From Bacillota bacterium (lineage in GTDB: Bacteria > Bacillota > Clostridia > Lachnospirales > Lachnospiraceae): a stretch of DNA of 38,981 bases. Both the position numbers and the translations under genes were made by a program. This document shows positions 1 to 7,600 of the stretch, one piece after another (positions within the stretch are counted from its first letter, which is position 1; the number at the start of each line of letters is the position of its first letter). The stretch spans positions 1-38,981 of the forward strand of contig JAEZNB010000034.1 in NCBI GenBank assembly GCA_023441965.1, in the 5' to 3' direction. The notes beneath the pieces were generated by a model that worked only from the letters and a program-made list of their open reading frames with translations, had not been told where the DNA came from and made no database searches.

Positions 1-318
1 GCCTAATTCTTCCGGGTTATTAAAACAGACATCTGGAAGGGAGCCCTGCAGACGGTTGTCCTCAAGGAACTTCTGAATAATCTTATCCACACGCTCGCCT
101 ACATCACTCTTGCCTTTTGCAGCAATCAAATCTTCAAAGGATGCACCCTTGCTGATAGTAAATTCAGCAAAAGGTTGACCCTTATATCTGTCAGATACAT
201 ATTTGAAAAATAGCAGAACCAACACATAATCCTTATAACGTGACGGCTCCACACCGCCCCTCAGCTTATTACAAGCCTCCCAGAGCATTGAATACAATTC
301 AGATTTTTTCACAGCCAT
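1..318 (-). CDS. hsdM: Type I restriction-modification system DNA methyltransferase subunit M, N-terminal fragment (runs off the window edge)
   Basis: The open frame starts with ATG at 318 and is still open at base 1, giving 106 residues. It begins MAVKKSELYSMLWEACNKLR and continues with a YKDYVLVLLFFKYVSDRY segment, the hallmark of the helical N-terminal domain (HsdM_N) of type I methyltransferases. That domain precedes the SAM-binding N6-adenine methylase domain, which lies outside the window. HsdM works with HsdS (specificity) and HsdR (restriction) to methylate, or with HsdR to cut, bipartite DNA sites. A purine-rich AGAAGAGGG sits just upstream of the ATG. The HTH gene ends 50 bp upstream on the same strand and probably shares its promoter. 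The catalytic NPPF motif and the hsdS/hsdR neighbours cannot be seen here. Confidence 0.88.
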   Translation of the reverse strand, partial: MAVKKSELYSMLWEACNKLRGGVEPSRYKDYVLVLLFFKYVSDRYKGQPFAEFTISKGASFEDLIAAKGKSDVGERVDKIIQKFLEDNRLQGSLPDVCFNNPEELG

Positions 319-368
319 AGCCCTCTTCTATCTCCATTCTAATAAGTTATTCTTTAAAACATACGCTA

Positions 369-572
369 TCATTCGATAGCACTCTTTCCACTCTTAACCC
401 AAGCATCTAATTCAGAAGATTTAAACTTCCACTTTTTTCCGATTTTATGAGCAGGAATACCAGTATCCTTTTTAATCCAGTCTCTAACTGTAATAGGCTT
501 AACGCCTAAATATTCTGCGGCTTCTTCAATGCCTATCCATTTGTCATTCATCATTTCATTCACTATTTTCAC
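369..572 (-). CDS. Small helix-turn-helix (excisionase/MerR-like) DNA-binding protein
   Basis: This is a protein of about 60-67 residues with the excisionase-type winged-helix pattern: IGIEEAAEYLGVKPITVRDW (helix-turn-helix), then KIGKKWKFKSSELDAWV (wing and last helix). Such proteins bind DNA and act as recombination directionality factors or local regulators. Proteins of this type are common directly upstream of type I RM operons in Clostridia, so a control role for hsdM is plausible. The start is uncertain. The longest frame begins GTG at 572. However, a GAGGTG Shine-Dalgarno (571-576) is better spaced for GTG at 563, and tandem ATGs follow at 554 and 551. No recombinase gene is visible nearby, so an integration role is unsupported. 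Confidence 0.8.
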   Translation of the reverse strand: MKIVNEMMNDKWIGIEEAAEYLGVKPITVRDWIKKDTGIPAHKIGKKWKFKSSELDAWVKSGKSAIE

Positions 573-609
573 CTCGTCAAATGTTGATGGTTACAAAACT
601 CCTTTTTAT

Positions 610-638
610 ATTATATCACTATTTTCATCTGTTTTCAA
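610..638 (-). promoter_or_regulatory. Sigma-A-type promoter for the HTH-hsdM transcript
   Basis: Read on the minus strand, TTGAAA (633-638) is followed after exactly 17 bases by a perfect TATAAT (610-615). Transcription should begin near 603, about 30-40 bases before the possible HTH start codons. This is one of the best promoter matches in the window. Confidence 0.72.
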
Positions 639-650
639 TGATTTATATTA

Positions 651-675
651 TGTTTCTTGATGTTTAGTGATGTTT
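651..675. repeat. Three TGTTT direct repeats with 10-bp period upstream of the RM promoter
   Basis: TGTTT occurs at 651-655, 661-665 and 671-675. The second and third copies are extended to TGATGTTT. The 10-bp spacing puts all copies on one face of the helix, directly upstream of the -35 box at 633-638. That layout suits a regulator-binding array, perhaps for the adjacent HTH protein. The regulatory role is inferred. Confidence 0.4.
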
Positions 676-691
676 GAGGCAAAGGAGCCAT

Positions 692-734
692 AATAAAAAA
701 TCCGAGAGCCAGAAGAATACCTCCAACTCTCGGA
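692..734 (-). terminator. Rho-independent terminator after the DUF4268 gene
   Basis: On the minus strand an 8-bp perfect stem, TCCGAGAG (727-734) with CTCTCGGA (701-708), is followed by TTTTTTATT. It lies 37 bp after the DUF4268 stop codon and separates that gene from the HTH-hsdM promoter. Confidence 0.8.
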
Positions 735-770
735 ATGTTATGCTTTCAAGCTATATCAGTATTCAATTGA

Positions 771-1697
771 TTATAAGTATTTCTTGAAGGCATTTTTCAT
801 CTTCAAGGCAACATCCATCGCCCAATCGAACTGTTCAGACCACTTATCCTTATTATCAAAATCTGCAGGATGGGATATAAGGATTCGGCTGGCTTTCTTA
901 TCCGGCAATTCTCTCCAGTCAAGATTCATATCCATGTCAGTTTCAATCTCGGACTTACGAGAGCAAAATTTATGGAACAGTTCTTTATCATCGGAAATAT
1001 ACCATTCCACAACAATCTGATTATCCTTGCGAATCTGATTGATGCTGATATGACAAGCGGAAGAACCGACGCTCATGGTCATCCAATGGTCAGTACTTGC
1101 TTTTCTCTTGCTGAACTGCTTTGCAAAAGCATTGTTTTGGAATGCGTAATCATTGAAGGCAACCCAATAGTCATATCTTGCCTGGAGCGTAGGAGAATTG
1201 CTTGTATTTCTCTTAATTTCCTTTGTCCAGTCATTTGGCTTTTCTACCACTTCAAATTTAACGGCAATATCGGAACTGCCGATTTGATACAACTTGATTT
1301 CTACCAGAAAGAACGCAATATTCTCATCAGTATGATTGTTCAACCATTCGATTGCAGCACGATGTTCTTCTCTTGCTCTCTTAACAACCCAAATCACAAT
1401 ATCAGCGGATTTTCCGGATGCGTATGTAATCAATTTACCAAGGTGGTCATGGTTGGTATCTTCAAGCTGATTCTCGATGATGATTTTTCTGTCCGTTCCG
1501 GTTTCAGTTGCATAAATGTCTACATTGAAATCTCCAACGCTTGACTCAGTTTCATCAACGGTAATCTCCAAGCCAACAGCATCCGCCAGCAACGCAAGAT
1601 TATCCTCTTCCGCAAGCCAAGGAGTGAAGTCTATTGCCTCGTGCGGCCATACCTTTCTCAAATCTTTTATTTCTTTCAGTTTTCCTAAATTAATCAA
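771..1697 (-). CDS. DUF4268 domain protein with PD-(D/E)xK nuclease-like N-terminus
   Basis: This 308-residue protein matches the DUF4268 family pattern. The N-terminal part has a core resembling the restriction-endonuclease-like fold: D60 in NVDIYA and E75-x-Q77 in IIIENQ, with helices around HDHLGKLITYASG (a D...ExQ variant of PD-D/ExK). The C-terminal half (about 165-308) is the DUF4268 region proper, ending in a helical DWAMDVALKMKNAF segment. The biochemical role of the family is not established to my knowledge. Members are often found near restriction and defence genes, and here it neighbours hsdM. The start is TTG at 1697, fixed by a strong AAGGAGG (1705-1711) seven bases upstream. It is a single-gene unit closed by the terminator at 692-734. 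The DNA is visibly AT-richer than the genes beyond 1.9 kb, which suits acquisition by transfer. Confidence 0.82.
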   Translation of the reverse strand: MINLGKLKEIKDLRKVWPHEAIDFTPWLAEEDNLALLADAVGLEITVDETESSVGDFNVDIYATETGTDRKIIIENQLEDTNHDHLGKLITYASGKSADIVIWVVKRAREEHRAAIEWLNNHTDENIAFFLVEIKLYQIGSSDIAVKFEVVEKPNDWTKEIKRNTSNSPTLQARYDYWVAFNDYAFQNNAFAKQFSKRKASTDHWMTMSVGSSACHISINQIRKDNQIVVEWYISDDKELFHKFCSRKSEIETDMDMNLDWRELPDKKASRILISHPADFDNKDKWSEQFDWAMDVALKMKNAFKKYL

Positions 1698-1799
1698 CTC
1701 AATTCCTCCTTGCCGTGCAATTAACTATTCTATCAACTCAACAATCAGCAAAATCATCTTGTCCACTCGACCTTGCCTATTTTCAACCTGTCAACTCAA
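1694..1799. repeat. Three 9-bp TCAACTCAA direct repeats upstream of and overlapping the DUF4268 start
   Basis: Identical TCAACTCAA copies lie at 1694-1702, 1733-1741 and 1791-1799 in the 208-bp gap between the DUF4268 gene and rlmD. On the coding strand they read TTGAGTTGA. The first overlaps the TTG start codon. They could be operator sites or remnants of duplication. No confident promoter or terminator was seen elsewhere in this gap. Confidence 0.35.
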
Positions 1800-1905
1800 C
1801 CTATCTTTTTCACCATAAACCTGGTATTAAATTTCTTGTTTAGCAGCAGTCAGGGCAAGATGTCATTTTCTCGGAAACGCCTTGTTTTCAAGCCTTTTTC
1901 GGTAT

Positions 1906-3390
1906 TCAATTCTGTACCCTTGACATCAAAACTACGCACTCCACGTGGTTTGTCCAAGGAAACATATCCACAGGTACCGCCCTTTCTGCCCTATACCCCT
2001 TCTTAACAAGGTATTGCATATCCCGTTCCAGGGTGACAGGATTACAAGAGACATAAACCACACGGTCTGGCTTCAGCTGGCACAGGGAGTTCAGGAACTT
2101 CTCATCACTGCCTGCTCTGGGAGGATCCAGGAATACGACTTCGACTCTTTCCCCTGCTGCAGCCAGTTGGCTCATAAATTCTCCGGCATCCTGAGTAAAG
2201 AATTCTACGTTAGCAGTCAGATTTCTCTTGGCATTGAGGACCGCATCCTTAACCGCATCCTTGTTTAACTCCACTCCAATGACCTTTTTCGCATGGTCTG
2301 CCGCGATCAGGCTGATGGTTCCTATCCCACAATAGGCATCAATTACCGTCTCCTTCCCGGTTAGTCCGGCAAATTCAATCGCTTTTCGATAGATCTCTTC
2401 TGTCTGGACAGGGTTCACCTGATAGAAGGACTTGGGTGAAATACGAAAGGTCTTGCCGCATAGGGTATCCTCGATATAGCCCTTGCCATAAATAACAATT
2501 TCTCTCTCACCGAGGACCATGCTGGTAGCCTTATCATTCACGTTCAGGATGATTGTAGTAATCTCAGGATGAAGCTGTCTTAAGGCCTTGATAAAATTAT
2601 TCTTGGAGGGAAAGATCGGTGAGGACAGAACCAGCACCACCATGATTTCCCCGCTACGAAAGCCGCTCCGCACCAAAACATGACGAAGTAAGCCGTATCC
2701 GCTATCCTCATCATAGGTTTTAATCTTGAAGGACTTCAGCATATTCCGAATGGAGACAATAATTTCATCCGCCTTCTGATTGTGAATCCTACAGCTGTCC
2801 ACAGGGATTACCCTATGGGTTCCTTCCTCGTAGACCCCGGAAATCGGATTGCCCTTTCGGTCATGATCGAATACTGCATGGACCTTATTGCGATAATGAT
2901 ACGGCTGTTCCATGCCGATGATCTTCTCCACCCGGCAGTATTTACTTAACAGAAGCTCCACCTGGCTCTGCTTCTGCTTCAGGTGCTCCTGATATCCCTG
3001 CTGCTGTACCTGACAGCCTCCACAGTCTCTAAGATGGGGACAGGCATCGGTCTTCCTTGCCTTTTGACCGGTCCCTTGGGTGTTTTTATGGATACTGCTT
3101 TTGCCGGTGGCACCTCTTGTTTCCTTACGATAGGCCCCCTTAGAATTAGCTTCCTTTCTCCGTTTCCTTCGCTCTGCATCGGATTTGCCAGCGGTTTTCG
3201 TCCCTGTCGGAGCACTTGAAGGAGCCTGTTTTATTGCTTTTTTGGGTAGGCTGGATTTCGCTTCCTTCAGGGAAGACCTAAGCTTCTTCCATTCCTCTTC
3301 CGCCATTTGAATACCCTGATACTCTTCCCTGCTGCCCTTTCTATGCTTCTTTTTATTACTCTGGTTTGTTTCGCTCATACATTTTACCAT
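1906..3390 (-). CDS. rlmD: 23S rRNA (uracil-5-)-methyltransferase, RlmD/RlmCD (RumA) family
   Basis: This 494-residue SAM-dependent enzyme makes 5-methyluridine in 23S rRNA. Firmicute homologues can modify both U747 and U1939, so the exact target is not certain. The [4Fe-4S] cysteines are C117, C123, C126 (CPHLRDCGGC) and C200. The SAM-binding motif is DAYCGIGTISL (351-361), followed by LDPPRAG (421-427). The catalytic cysteine is C449 in SCNPVTLERD, and a C-terminal HVECV glutamate serves as the base. The first ~112 residues form a lysine/arginine/serine-rich, low-complexity tail replacing the usual TRAM domain, probably for RNA contact. Only a weak AAGAAAG precedes ATG 3390; ATG 3378 is an alternative. 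It ends 13 bp short of overlapping nothing and is followed downstream by the accessory island. Confidence 0.9.
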   Translation of the reverse strand: MVKCMSETNQSNKKKHRKGSREEYQGIQMAEEEWKKLRSSLKEAKSSLPKKAIKQAPSSAPTGTKTAGKSDAERRKRRKEANSKGAYRKETRGATGKSSIHKNTQGTGQKARKTDACPHLRDCGGCQVQQQGYQEHLKQKQSQVELLLSKYCRVEKIIGMEQPYHYRNKVHAVFDHDRKGNPISGVYEEGTHRVIPVDSCRIHNQKADEIIVSIRNMLKSFKIKTYDEDSGYGLLRHVLVRSGFRSGEIMVVLVLSSPIFPSKNNFIKALRQLHPEITTIILNVNDKATSMVLGEREIVIYGKGYIEDTLCGKTFRISPKSFYQVNPVQTEEIYRKAIEFAGLTGKETVIDAYCGIGTISLIAADHAKKVIGVELNKDAVKDAVLNAKRNLTANVEFFTQDAGEFMSQLAAAGERVEVVFLDPPRAGSDEKFLNSLCQLKPDRVVYVSCNPVTLERDMQYLVKKGYRAERAVPVDMFPWTNHVECVVLMSRVQN

Positions 3391-3402
3391 ACTTTCTTAT
3401 GA

Positions 3403-4308
3403 TTAGGATACCCCTTCCTGATTAAACTCGGGAATAAAGCTCTCTGAAGCGGTATCGCCCTCTTGAATATATCCATTTTCTATCCCCAGCGCTATGGCAT
3501 AATCCACCAGTTCTTCGTATTCTTCCTCCTCTATCCTCCGATTGATTTCAGGATACTCCCGAACCGCCTCCAAGGGAGTGTATTGGTTCATTATGCTGAT
3601 CAGGATCCGGTCTTCATAGGTTCGATGCAGATACTCCAGTATTCTTTTGGAATCCTCCAGATAACCGGGCAGAGTCAGATGCCTCACGACAACGCCCTTC
3701 TTCAGCATGTCCCTCTCATCAAAGACAGGCTCACCTACCTGCCTGACCATCTCCCTGATTGCTTCGGATGCGATATCAAAGTAATTACTACAGCCGGAAT
3801 AACGTATGGCTGCTTCCCGGTCCATATATTTCAAATCAGGAAGGTAAATATCAATATACCCATCCAATAACCTTAAGGTCTTCAATTTCTCATAACCGCT
3901 GCAATTGTATACGATGGGAAGGGTAAGTCCCTTGTTCTTCGCCAATATAATAGCTTCCCTAATCTGCGGAACATAGTGGCTGGGAGTAACCAAGTTGATA
4001 TTCTCCGCCCCCTTACTCTGAAGCTCCAGGAAAATATCTGCCAGCCTTTCCACAGTTATTATCATCCCCGCCAGACCCTGTGAGATATTCCTGTTCTGGC
4101 AGTAGACACAGCTCAAATTGCAGCCGGAGAAGAATACGGTACCGGATCCCTTCTCTCCGGAGATACAGGGCTCCTCCCAATAATGAAGGGCAGCTCTGGC
4201 TACCATCAGCTCATCCGTCATTCCACAATGACCCGACTCACCTCTTGTTCTGTCCACGTGACATTCTCTCGGACAGAGAATACACTCCTCTAATAATGCC
4301 ATATCCAT
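3403..4308 (-). CDS. Radical SAM protein related to pyruvate-formate-lyase activases (PflX/AmmeMemoRadiSam-like)
   Basis: This soluble radical SAM enzyme of about 301 residues has the signature CNLSCVYC (C63, C67, C70 from the chosen start), which binds the [4Fe-4S] cluster that cleaves SAM. It is preceded by an N-terminal cysteine pair group (CILCPREC, then GHCG) typical of the PflX-like subfamily. Later motifs include NLVTPSHYVPQI and LPDLKYMD, both common in this family. The substrate is unknown; annotation as a PFL activase would overstate it. The frame opens at TTG 4341, but ATG 4308 is preferred because a GGAGA Shine-Dalgarno lies just upstream of it. The gene ends 12 bp before the rlmD start and may be co-transcribed with it. 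Confidence 0.83.
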   Translation of the reverse strand: MDMALLEECILCPRECHVDRTRGESGHCGMTDELMVARAALHYWEEPCISGEKGSGTVFFSGCNLSCVYCQNRNISQGLAGMIITVERLADIFLELQSKGAENINLVTPSHYVPQIREAIILAKNKGLTLPIVYNCSGYEKLKTLRLLDGYIDIYLPDLKYMDREAAIRYSGCSNYFDIASEAIREMVRQVGEPVFDERDMLKKGVVVRHLTLPGYLEDSKRILEYLHRTYEDRILISIMNQYTPLEAVREYPEINRRIEEEEYEELVDYAIALGIENGYIQEGDTASESFIPEFNQEGVS

Positions 4309-4602
4309 GTTGTCTCCATTCTGATGAAGCTTCGACATCAAGTTTTTTCATCATTACAGAAATCCTTCCGTTCATACCTATTCTCACCTTATATTACGAT
4401 ATTTGTCCGAAAAATACAAATCATTTTATCAGTTTCGATATGAACGCATTGTAAGAAAGGATATCACTGTTTTAATTACATTCAGCATGAATACACTTGT
4501 AATCAGACATCAAATGAAAACGATTGCAAAATAATAATTCCCGCATACAAAAAACGTACTTAGGAACACTAATATCATATTAATGAAGGAGATGGAAACG
4601 AT

Positions 4603-4959
4603 ATGAAGCATATAACACCCTTACTGATAAAGTTCTTTATGATTGCTGTCATTCTTAGTATTGTTCTTGGTATTATGACAGACCTTACCTTCGGGAATAT
4701 TCTATATCTGTCTGTTGCAGTAACAGTGATTGCCTACGTCATAGGGGATCTCTTAATTCTGTCCGTGGCAAATAATACAGTTACTACCATTGCCGATCTC
4801 ATCATCGCATTTCTGGCCGTATATCTGTATGACTACCTGCTTGATGCGGAACTGATTTCCGCTTGGGACGCTCTGGTTGCCGCTATCGTAATCGGAGTGG
4901 GTGAATGGTTCTTCCATAAATATGCTGCCAGAAGGATCCATGAGAAGTATCCCGCTTAA
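4603..4959 (+). CDS. DUF2512 (YndM-like) small integral membrane protein
   Basis: This 118-residue hydrophobic protein has four predicted membrane segments (about residues 8-26, 29-51, 60-78 and 86-106) and a short charged C-terminus (HKYAARRIHEKYP). The pattern matches the DUF2512/YndM family of Firmicute membrane proteins, often expressed in sporulating species. No function is established. AAGGAG lies 11 bases before the ATG. It is a lone plus-strand gene between minus-strand units. The 5' gap (4342-4602) must hold divergent promoters, but none was clear enough to place. Confidence 0.82.
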   Translation: MKHITPLLIKFFMIAVILSIVLGIMTDLTFGNILYLSVAVTVIAYVIGDLLILSVANNTVTTIADLIIAFLAVYLYDYLLDAELISAWDALVAAIVIGVGEWFFHKYAARRIHEKYPA

Positions 4960-5006
4960 TCCCGCTTCCTGTTACGGATTATGTATAATAAGACTATAAG
5001 TGATAA

Positions 5007-5063
5007 GACCTGTAATAGCCGATCTCTGGATTAACCCTGTCCGGTGATAAAGCTTTACAGGTC
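5007..5063. repeat. Inverted repeat between convergent genes, possible weak terminator
   Basis: GACCTGTAA (5007-5015) and TTACAGGTC (5055-5063) are perfect 9-bp inverted arms around a 39-bp loop. They lie between the convergent DUF2512 gene and the aldo/keto reductase gene. The loop is long and no clear T-run follows, so terminator function is doubtful. Confidence 0.3.
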
Positions 5064-5121
5064 CTTATATTGATAGACATAGTTCATGTCAAACCGCTCT
5101 GGTACAATCATCCCCTTCGGA

Positions 5122-6312
5122 TCACTTCACTCTGGCAAATTTTCTAACAATCCCCATGATGGGTCGAAAGAAAATACCCTCCATCTCTTTCTTCACCTGC
5201 TTTAATTCTTTTCTGATTGCTATGTTCTGGGGACAATGCTTTTCACATTTACCGCATTCTGTACACTTTGACGCATATGCAGGCTCTTTCGACAGAAAGC
5301 CCAGGGTCTGGGCATACTTCATCCTGCCTTCCTTTCCCCCAAGCAGATACTTATCATTATAAGCGGCAAAACAGCCCGGGATATTGACTCCGAAGGGACA
5401 GGGCATACAATAGCCGCAGGCGGTACAGGGGACCTTCGTCTTCTCATGCATGACCTGCTTCACCCGGTCAAAGATCGCCAGCTCCTCCTCGGTCAGAGAC
5501 CCGGCCCTGGCATCAGAGGCAATCCTTACGTTCTCCTCCAGCTGTGCTTCATCACTCATGCCTGATAAAACCACGGTCACCTCCGGATGGTTCCAGATCC
5601 AGCGAAGGGCCCACTCGGCAGGAGTCCTGTCTGTCGCATAGCTGTGAAAGGTCTCCCTTACCTCCTTCGGAAGGTTATTCACCAGTCTTCCTCCTCTCAG
5701 AGGCTCCATGACGATTACCGGAATTCCCATGGAATATGCCAGCCGCAGACCTGATATGGTTGCCTGATTATGCTCATCCATGTAGTTATATTGAATCTGG
5801 CAGAAATCCCAGGGATAAGCCATAAGGATCTGCTCAAAATCAGCCTTGGAGCCGTGGAAGGAGAAGCCGAGATTCTTGATCGTACCCGCAGCCTTCAGCC
5901 CTTCCAGCCACTCGATCACTCCGATGGCTGCCATACGGTCGAAGGTCGCCTTATCCGACAGCATATGAAGCAGATAATAATCGATATAATCTGTATTCAG
6001 CTTTGTCAGCTGATTGGAGAAGATCTTCTTCGCTCCCTCCAGCTTACTTACCATAAAGGGCGGTAGCTTCGTAGCAATACGGACCTTCTCCCGATAGCCT
6101 CCGGCTATGGCCTTCCCCAGCAGGGTCTCGCTTTTTCCTCCGTTATAAAAATAAGCCGTATCAAAGTAATTCACACCCTTTTCCATCGCATCCCGCATCA
6201 ATGCGATGGATCTGGGCTCATCTATGCTGTTTCCCTTCATGGGGAATCTCATACAACCAAAACCCAGAATCGATAATTGATCCCCATTCTTTGTATTTTC
6301 TCTTGTAAGCAT
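5122..6312 (-). CDS. Aldo/keto reductase with C-terminal double [4Fe-4S] ferredoxin domain
   Basis: This 396-residue protein is typical of the anaerobe-type AKR-ferredoxin family. The (beta/alpha)8 domain (1-~285) retains the AKR tetrad: D51, Y56 (DTAYFYNGG), K82 (IATKLP) and H116 (YYLLHML). The C-terminal domain has two clusters, CTACGYCMPCPFGVNIP and CTECGKCEKHCPQ. This suggests electrons pass between a carbonyl or other substrate and Fe-S carriers, but the substrate is unknown. The ATG at 6312 follows a GGGGAGAGAAGAG purine tract. It is flanked by gaps of 130 and 160 bp and is probably transcribed alone. Confidence 0.88.
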   Translation of the reverse strand: MLTRENTKNGDQLSILGFGCMRFPMKGNSIDEPRSIALMRDAMEKGVNYFDTAYFYNGGKSETLLGKAIAGGYREKVRIATKLPPFMVSKLEGAKKIFSNQLTKLNTDYIDYYLLHMLSDKATFDRMAAIGVIEWLEGLKAAGTIKNLGFSFHGSKADFEQILMAYPWDFCQIQYNYMDEHNQATISGLRLAYSMGIPVIVMEPLRGGRLVNNLPKEVRETFHSYATDRTPAEWALRWIWNHPEVTVVLSGMSDEAQLEENVRIASDARAGSLTEEELAIFDRVKQVMHEKTKVPCTACGYCMPCPFGVNIPGCFAAYNDKYLLGGKEGRMKYAQTLGFLSKEPAYASKCTECGKCEKHCPQNIAIRKELKQVKKEMEGIFFRPIMGIVRKFARVK

Positions 6313-6444
6313 ATTCTCTTCTCTCCCCTAAATAGTGATCTGCTCTCATAGGTCTCTCGTCTTTGCTCTCTCATTGGTCATAATATCTCATACTACGCAG
6401 GTCATTTCTTCCCTTAACCGATTGATATCTGCTTGAATCGCAGC

Positions 6445-7470
6445 TTAGCTTATCGTCCTGATGGCTTCACAGAGCTTATCCACACTTTCCTCCGTAGTGG
6501 CCCAGGAGGTAACAAGACGGATGACAGAATGCTGCTCATCCTCTCTTCCCATGATAAGGAAGCCAAAATCATGAGCTAATGCCCGGATCACTGTATCCGG
6601 AAGGATCGGGAACAGCTGGTTGGTCATCGGAGCAGCCTGGAAGGAGTGGTTCGCCTCCTTCAGTGCTAAGGCGATTCTCTCGGCCATGCGGTTCGCATGC
6701 CTTGCCAGAGTAAAATAAAGCTCATCCCGAAAAAGCTCCTCAAACTGTATTCCAAGGAGGAAGCCCTTCGCAAGCATAGCGCCTCTCTGCTTAATCATAT
6801 AGCGGAAATCCTCCTTCAGCTCCCCCCGCAGGATGACCAGCGCCTCCCCTAAGAGAGCCCCGTTCTTCGTTCCGCCGATATAGAAAACATCCACCAGTTT
6901 GGCCAGCTCTGCAAGGGTCAGATCATTCTCCTTACAGGTCAGGGCAGTTCCGATTCTGGCCCCGTCCAGAAAGAGATAAAGCTGCTTCTCCTTACAGACC
7001 CGATGGAGATCGTTTAGCTCCTGTTTCGTATAGATCGTTCCCAGCTCCGTCGCATTGGACAGATATACCATCCTAGGCTTTACCATATGCTCATCGGAAT
7101 GATACTCCAGTAGCTTCAGAATCCCTTCCGGTGTGAGCTTTCCCTCCTTCTCGGGAAACGTTACCACCTTATGACCGGTGGCTTCTATGGCACCGGTCTC
7201 ATGGACATTGATATGCCCGGTATCAGCAGCGATCACACATTCATGGGGTCGCAGGAAGGAGGATAGGACCAAAAGGTTTGTCTGCGTCCCTCCCGGAATC
7301 AGATGGACCTCTGCATCCTCCTGTTGAATCAGTGCCTTAATGGAGCTCTTGGCCGCAGCACTGTGAATATCCAGGCCATAGCCCTTGTTCTGTTCCAGAT
7401 TGCTCCTTTGCATTGCCTCTAAGATCCGGGGATGAGCTCCCTCGCTATAATCATTTACAAAGCTGTACAT
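6445..7470 (-). CDS. ltaE: Low-specificity L-threonine aldolase, PLP-dependent (beta-eliminating lyase family)
   Basis: This PLP fold-type I enzyme of 341 residues splits L-threonine/allo-threonine to glycine and acetaldehyde. The PLP lysine lies in GGTKNGAL (about residue 202), the cofactor aspartate in LFLDGARIG (about 169), and VYLSNATELGT matches the family. Two ATGs abut. GGAGG is only 3 bases from the first (7473) but 6 from the second (7470), so the second is preferred. The substrate range is inferred from the family; some members act on other beta-hydroxy amino acids. It is transcribed toward the aldo/keto reductase, but the gap of about 130 bp leaves co-transcription open. Confidence 0.88.
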   Translation of the reverse strand: MYSFVNDYSEGAHPRILEAMQRSNLEQNKGYGLDIHSAAAKSSIKALIQQEDAEVHLIPGGTQTNLLVLSSFLRPHECVIAADTGHINVHETGAIEATGHKVVTFPEKEGKLTPEGILKLLEYHSDEHMVKPRMVYLSNATELGTIYTKQELNDLHRVCKEKQLYLFLDGARIGTALTCKENDLTLAELAKLVDVFYIGGTKNGALLGEALVILRGELKEDFRYMIKQRGAMLAKGFLLGIQFEELFRDELYFTLARHANRMAERIALALKEANHSFQAAPMTNQLFPILPDTVIRALAHDFGFLIMGREDEQHSVIRLVTSWATTEESVDKLCEAIRTIS

Positions 7471-7600
7471 CATATTCCTCCGTCGATTTATTCCTTCACC
7501 TATATCATACGCGAAAAGAAAGTTCCTGCTAATATCCTCTTACACCAATCTCAATTTTATTCCCTCCGGATCTACTCTTGCTGAGACCCCCCCATCTGCT

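Noticed and set aside
784..1544. Plus-strand open frames opposite the DUF4268 gene
   Set aside because: They lie wholly inside a better-supported minus-strand gene with strong RBS and recognisable family motifs, and their proteins match nothing.
2979..3219. Open frames on both strands inside the basic N-terminal part of rlmD
   Set aside because: Low-complexity coding sequence leaves alternative frames open by chance; no RBS or family match.
7586..7596. C7 homopolymer beyond the ftsX stop as a phase-variation tract
   Set aside because: It lies after the stop codon and outside any promoter, so slippage would not alter a product.
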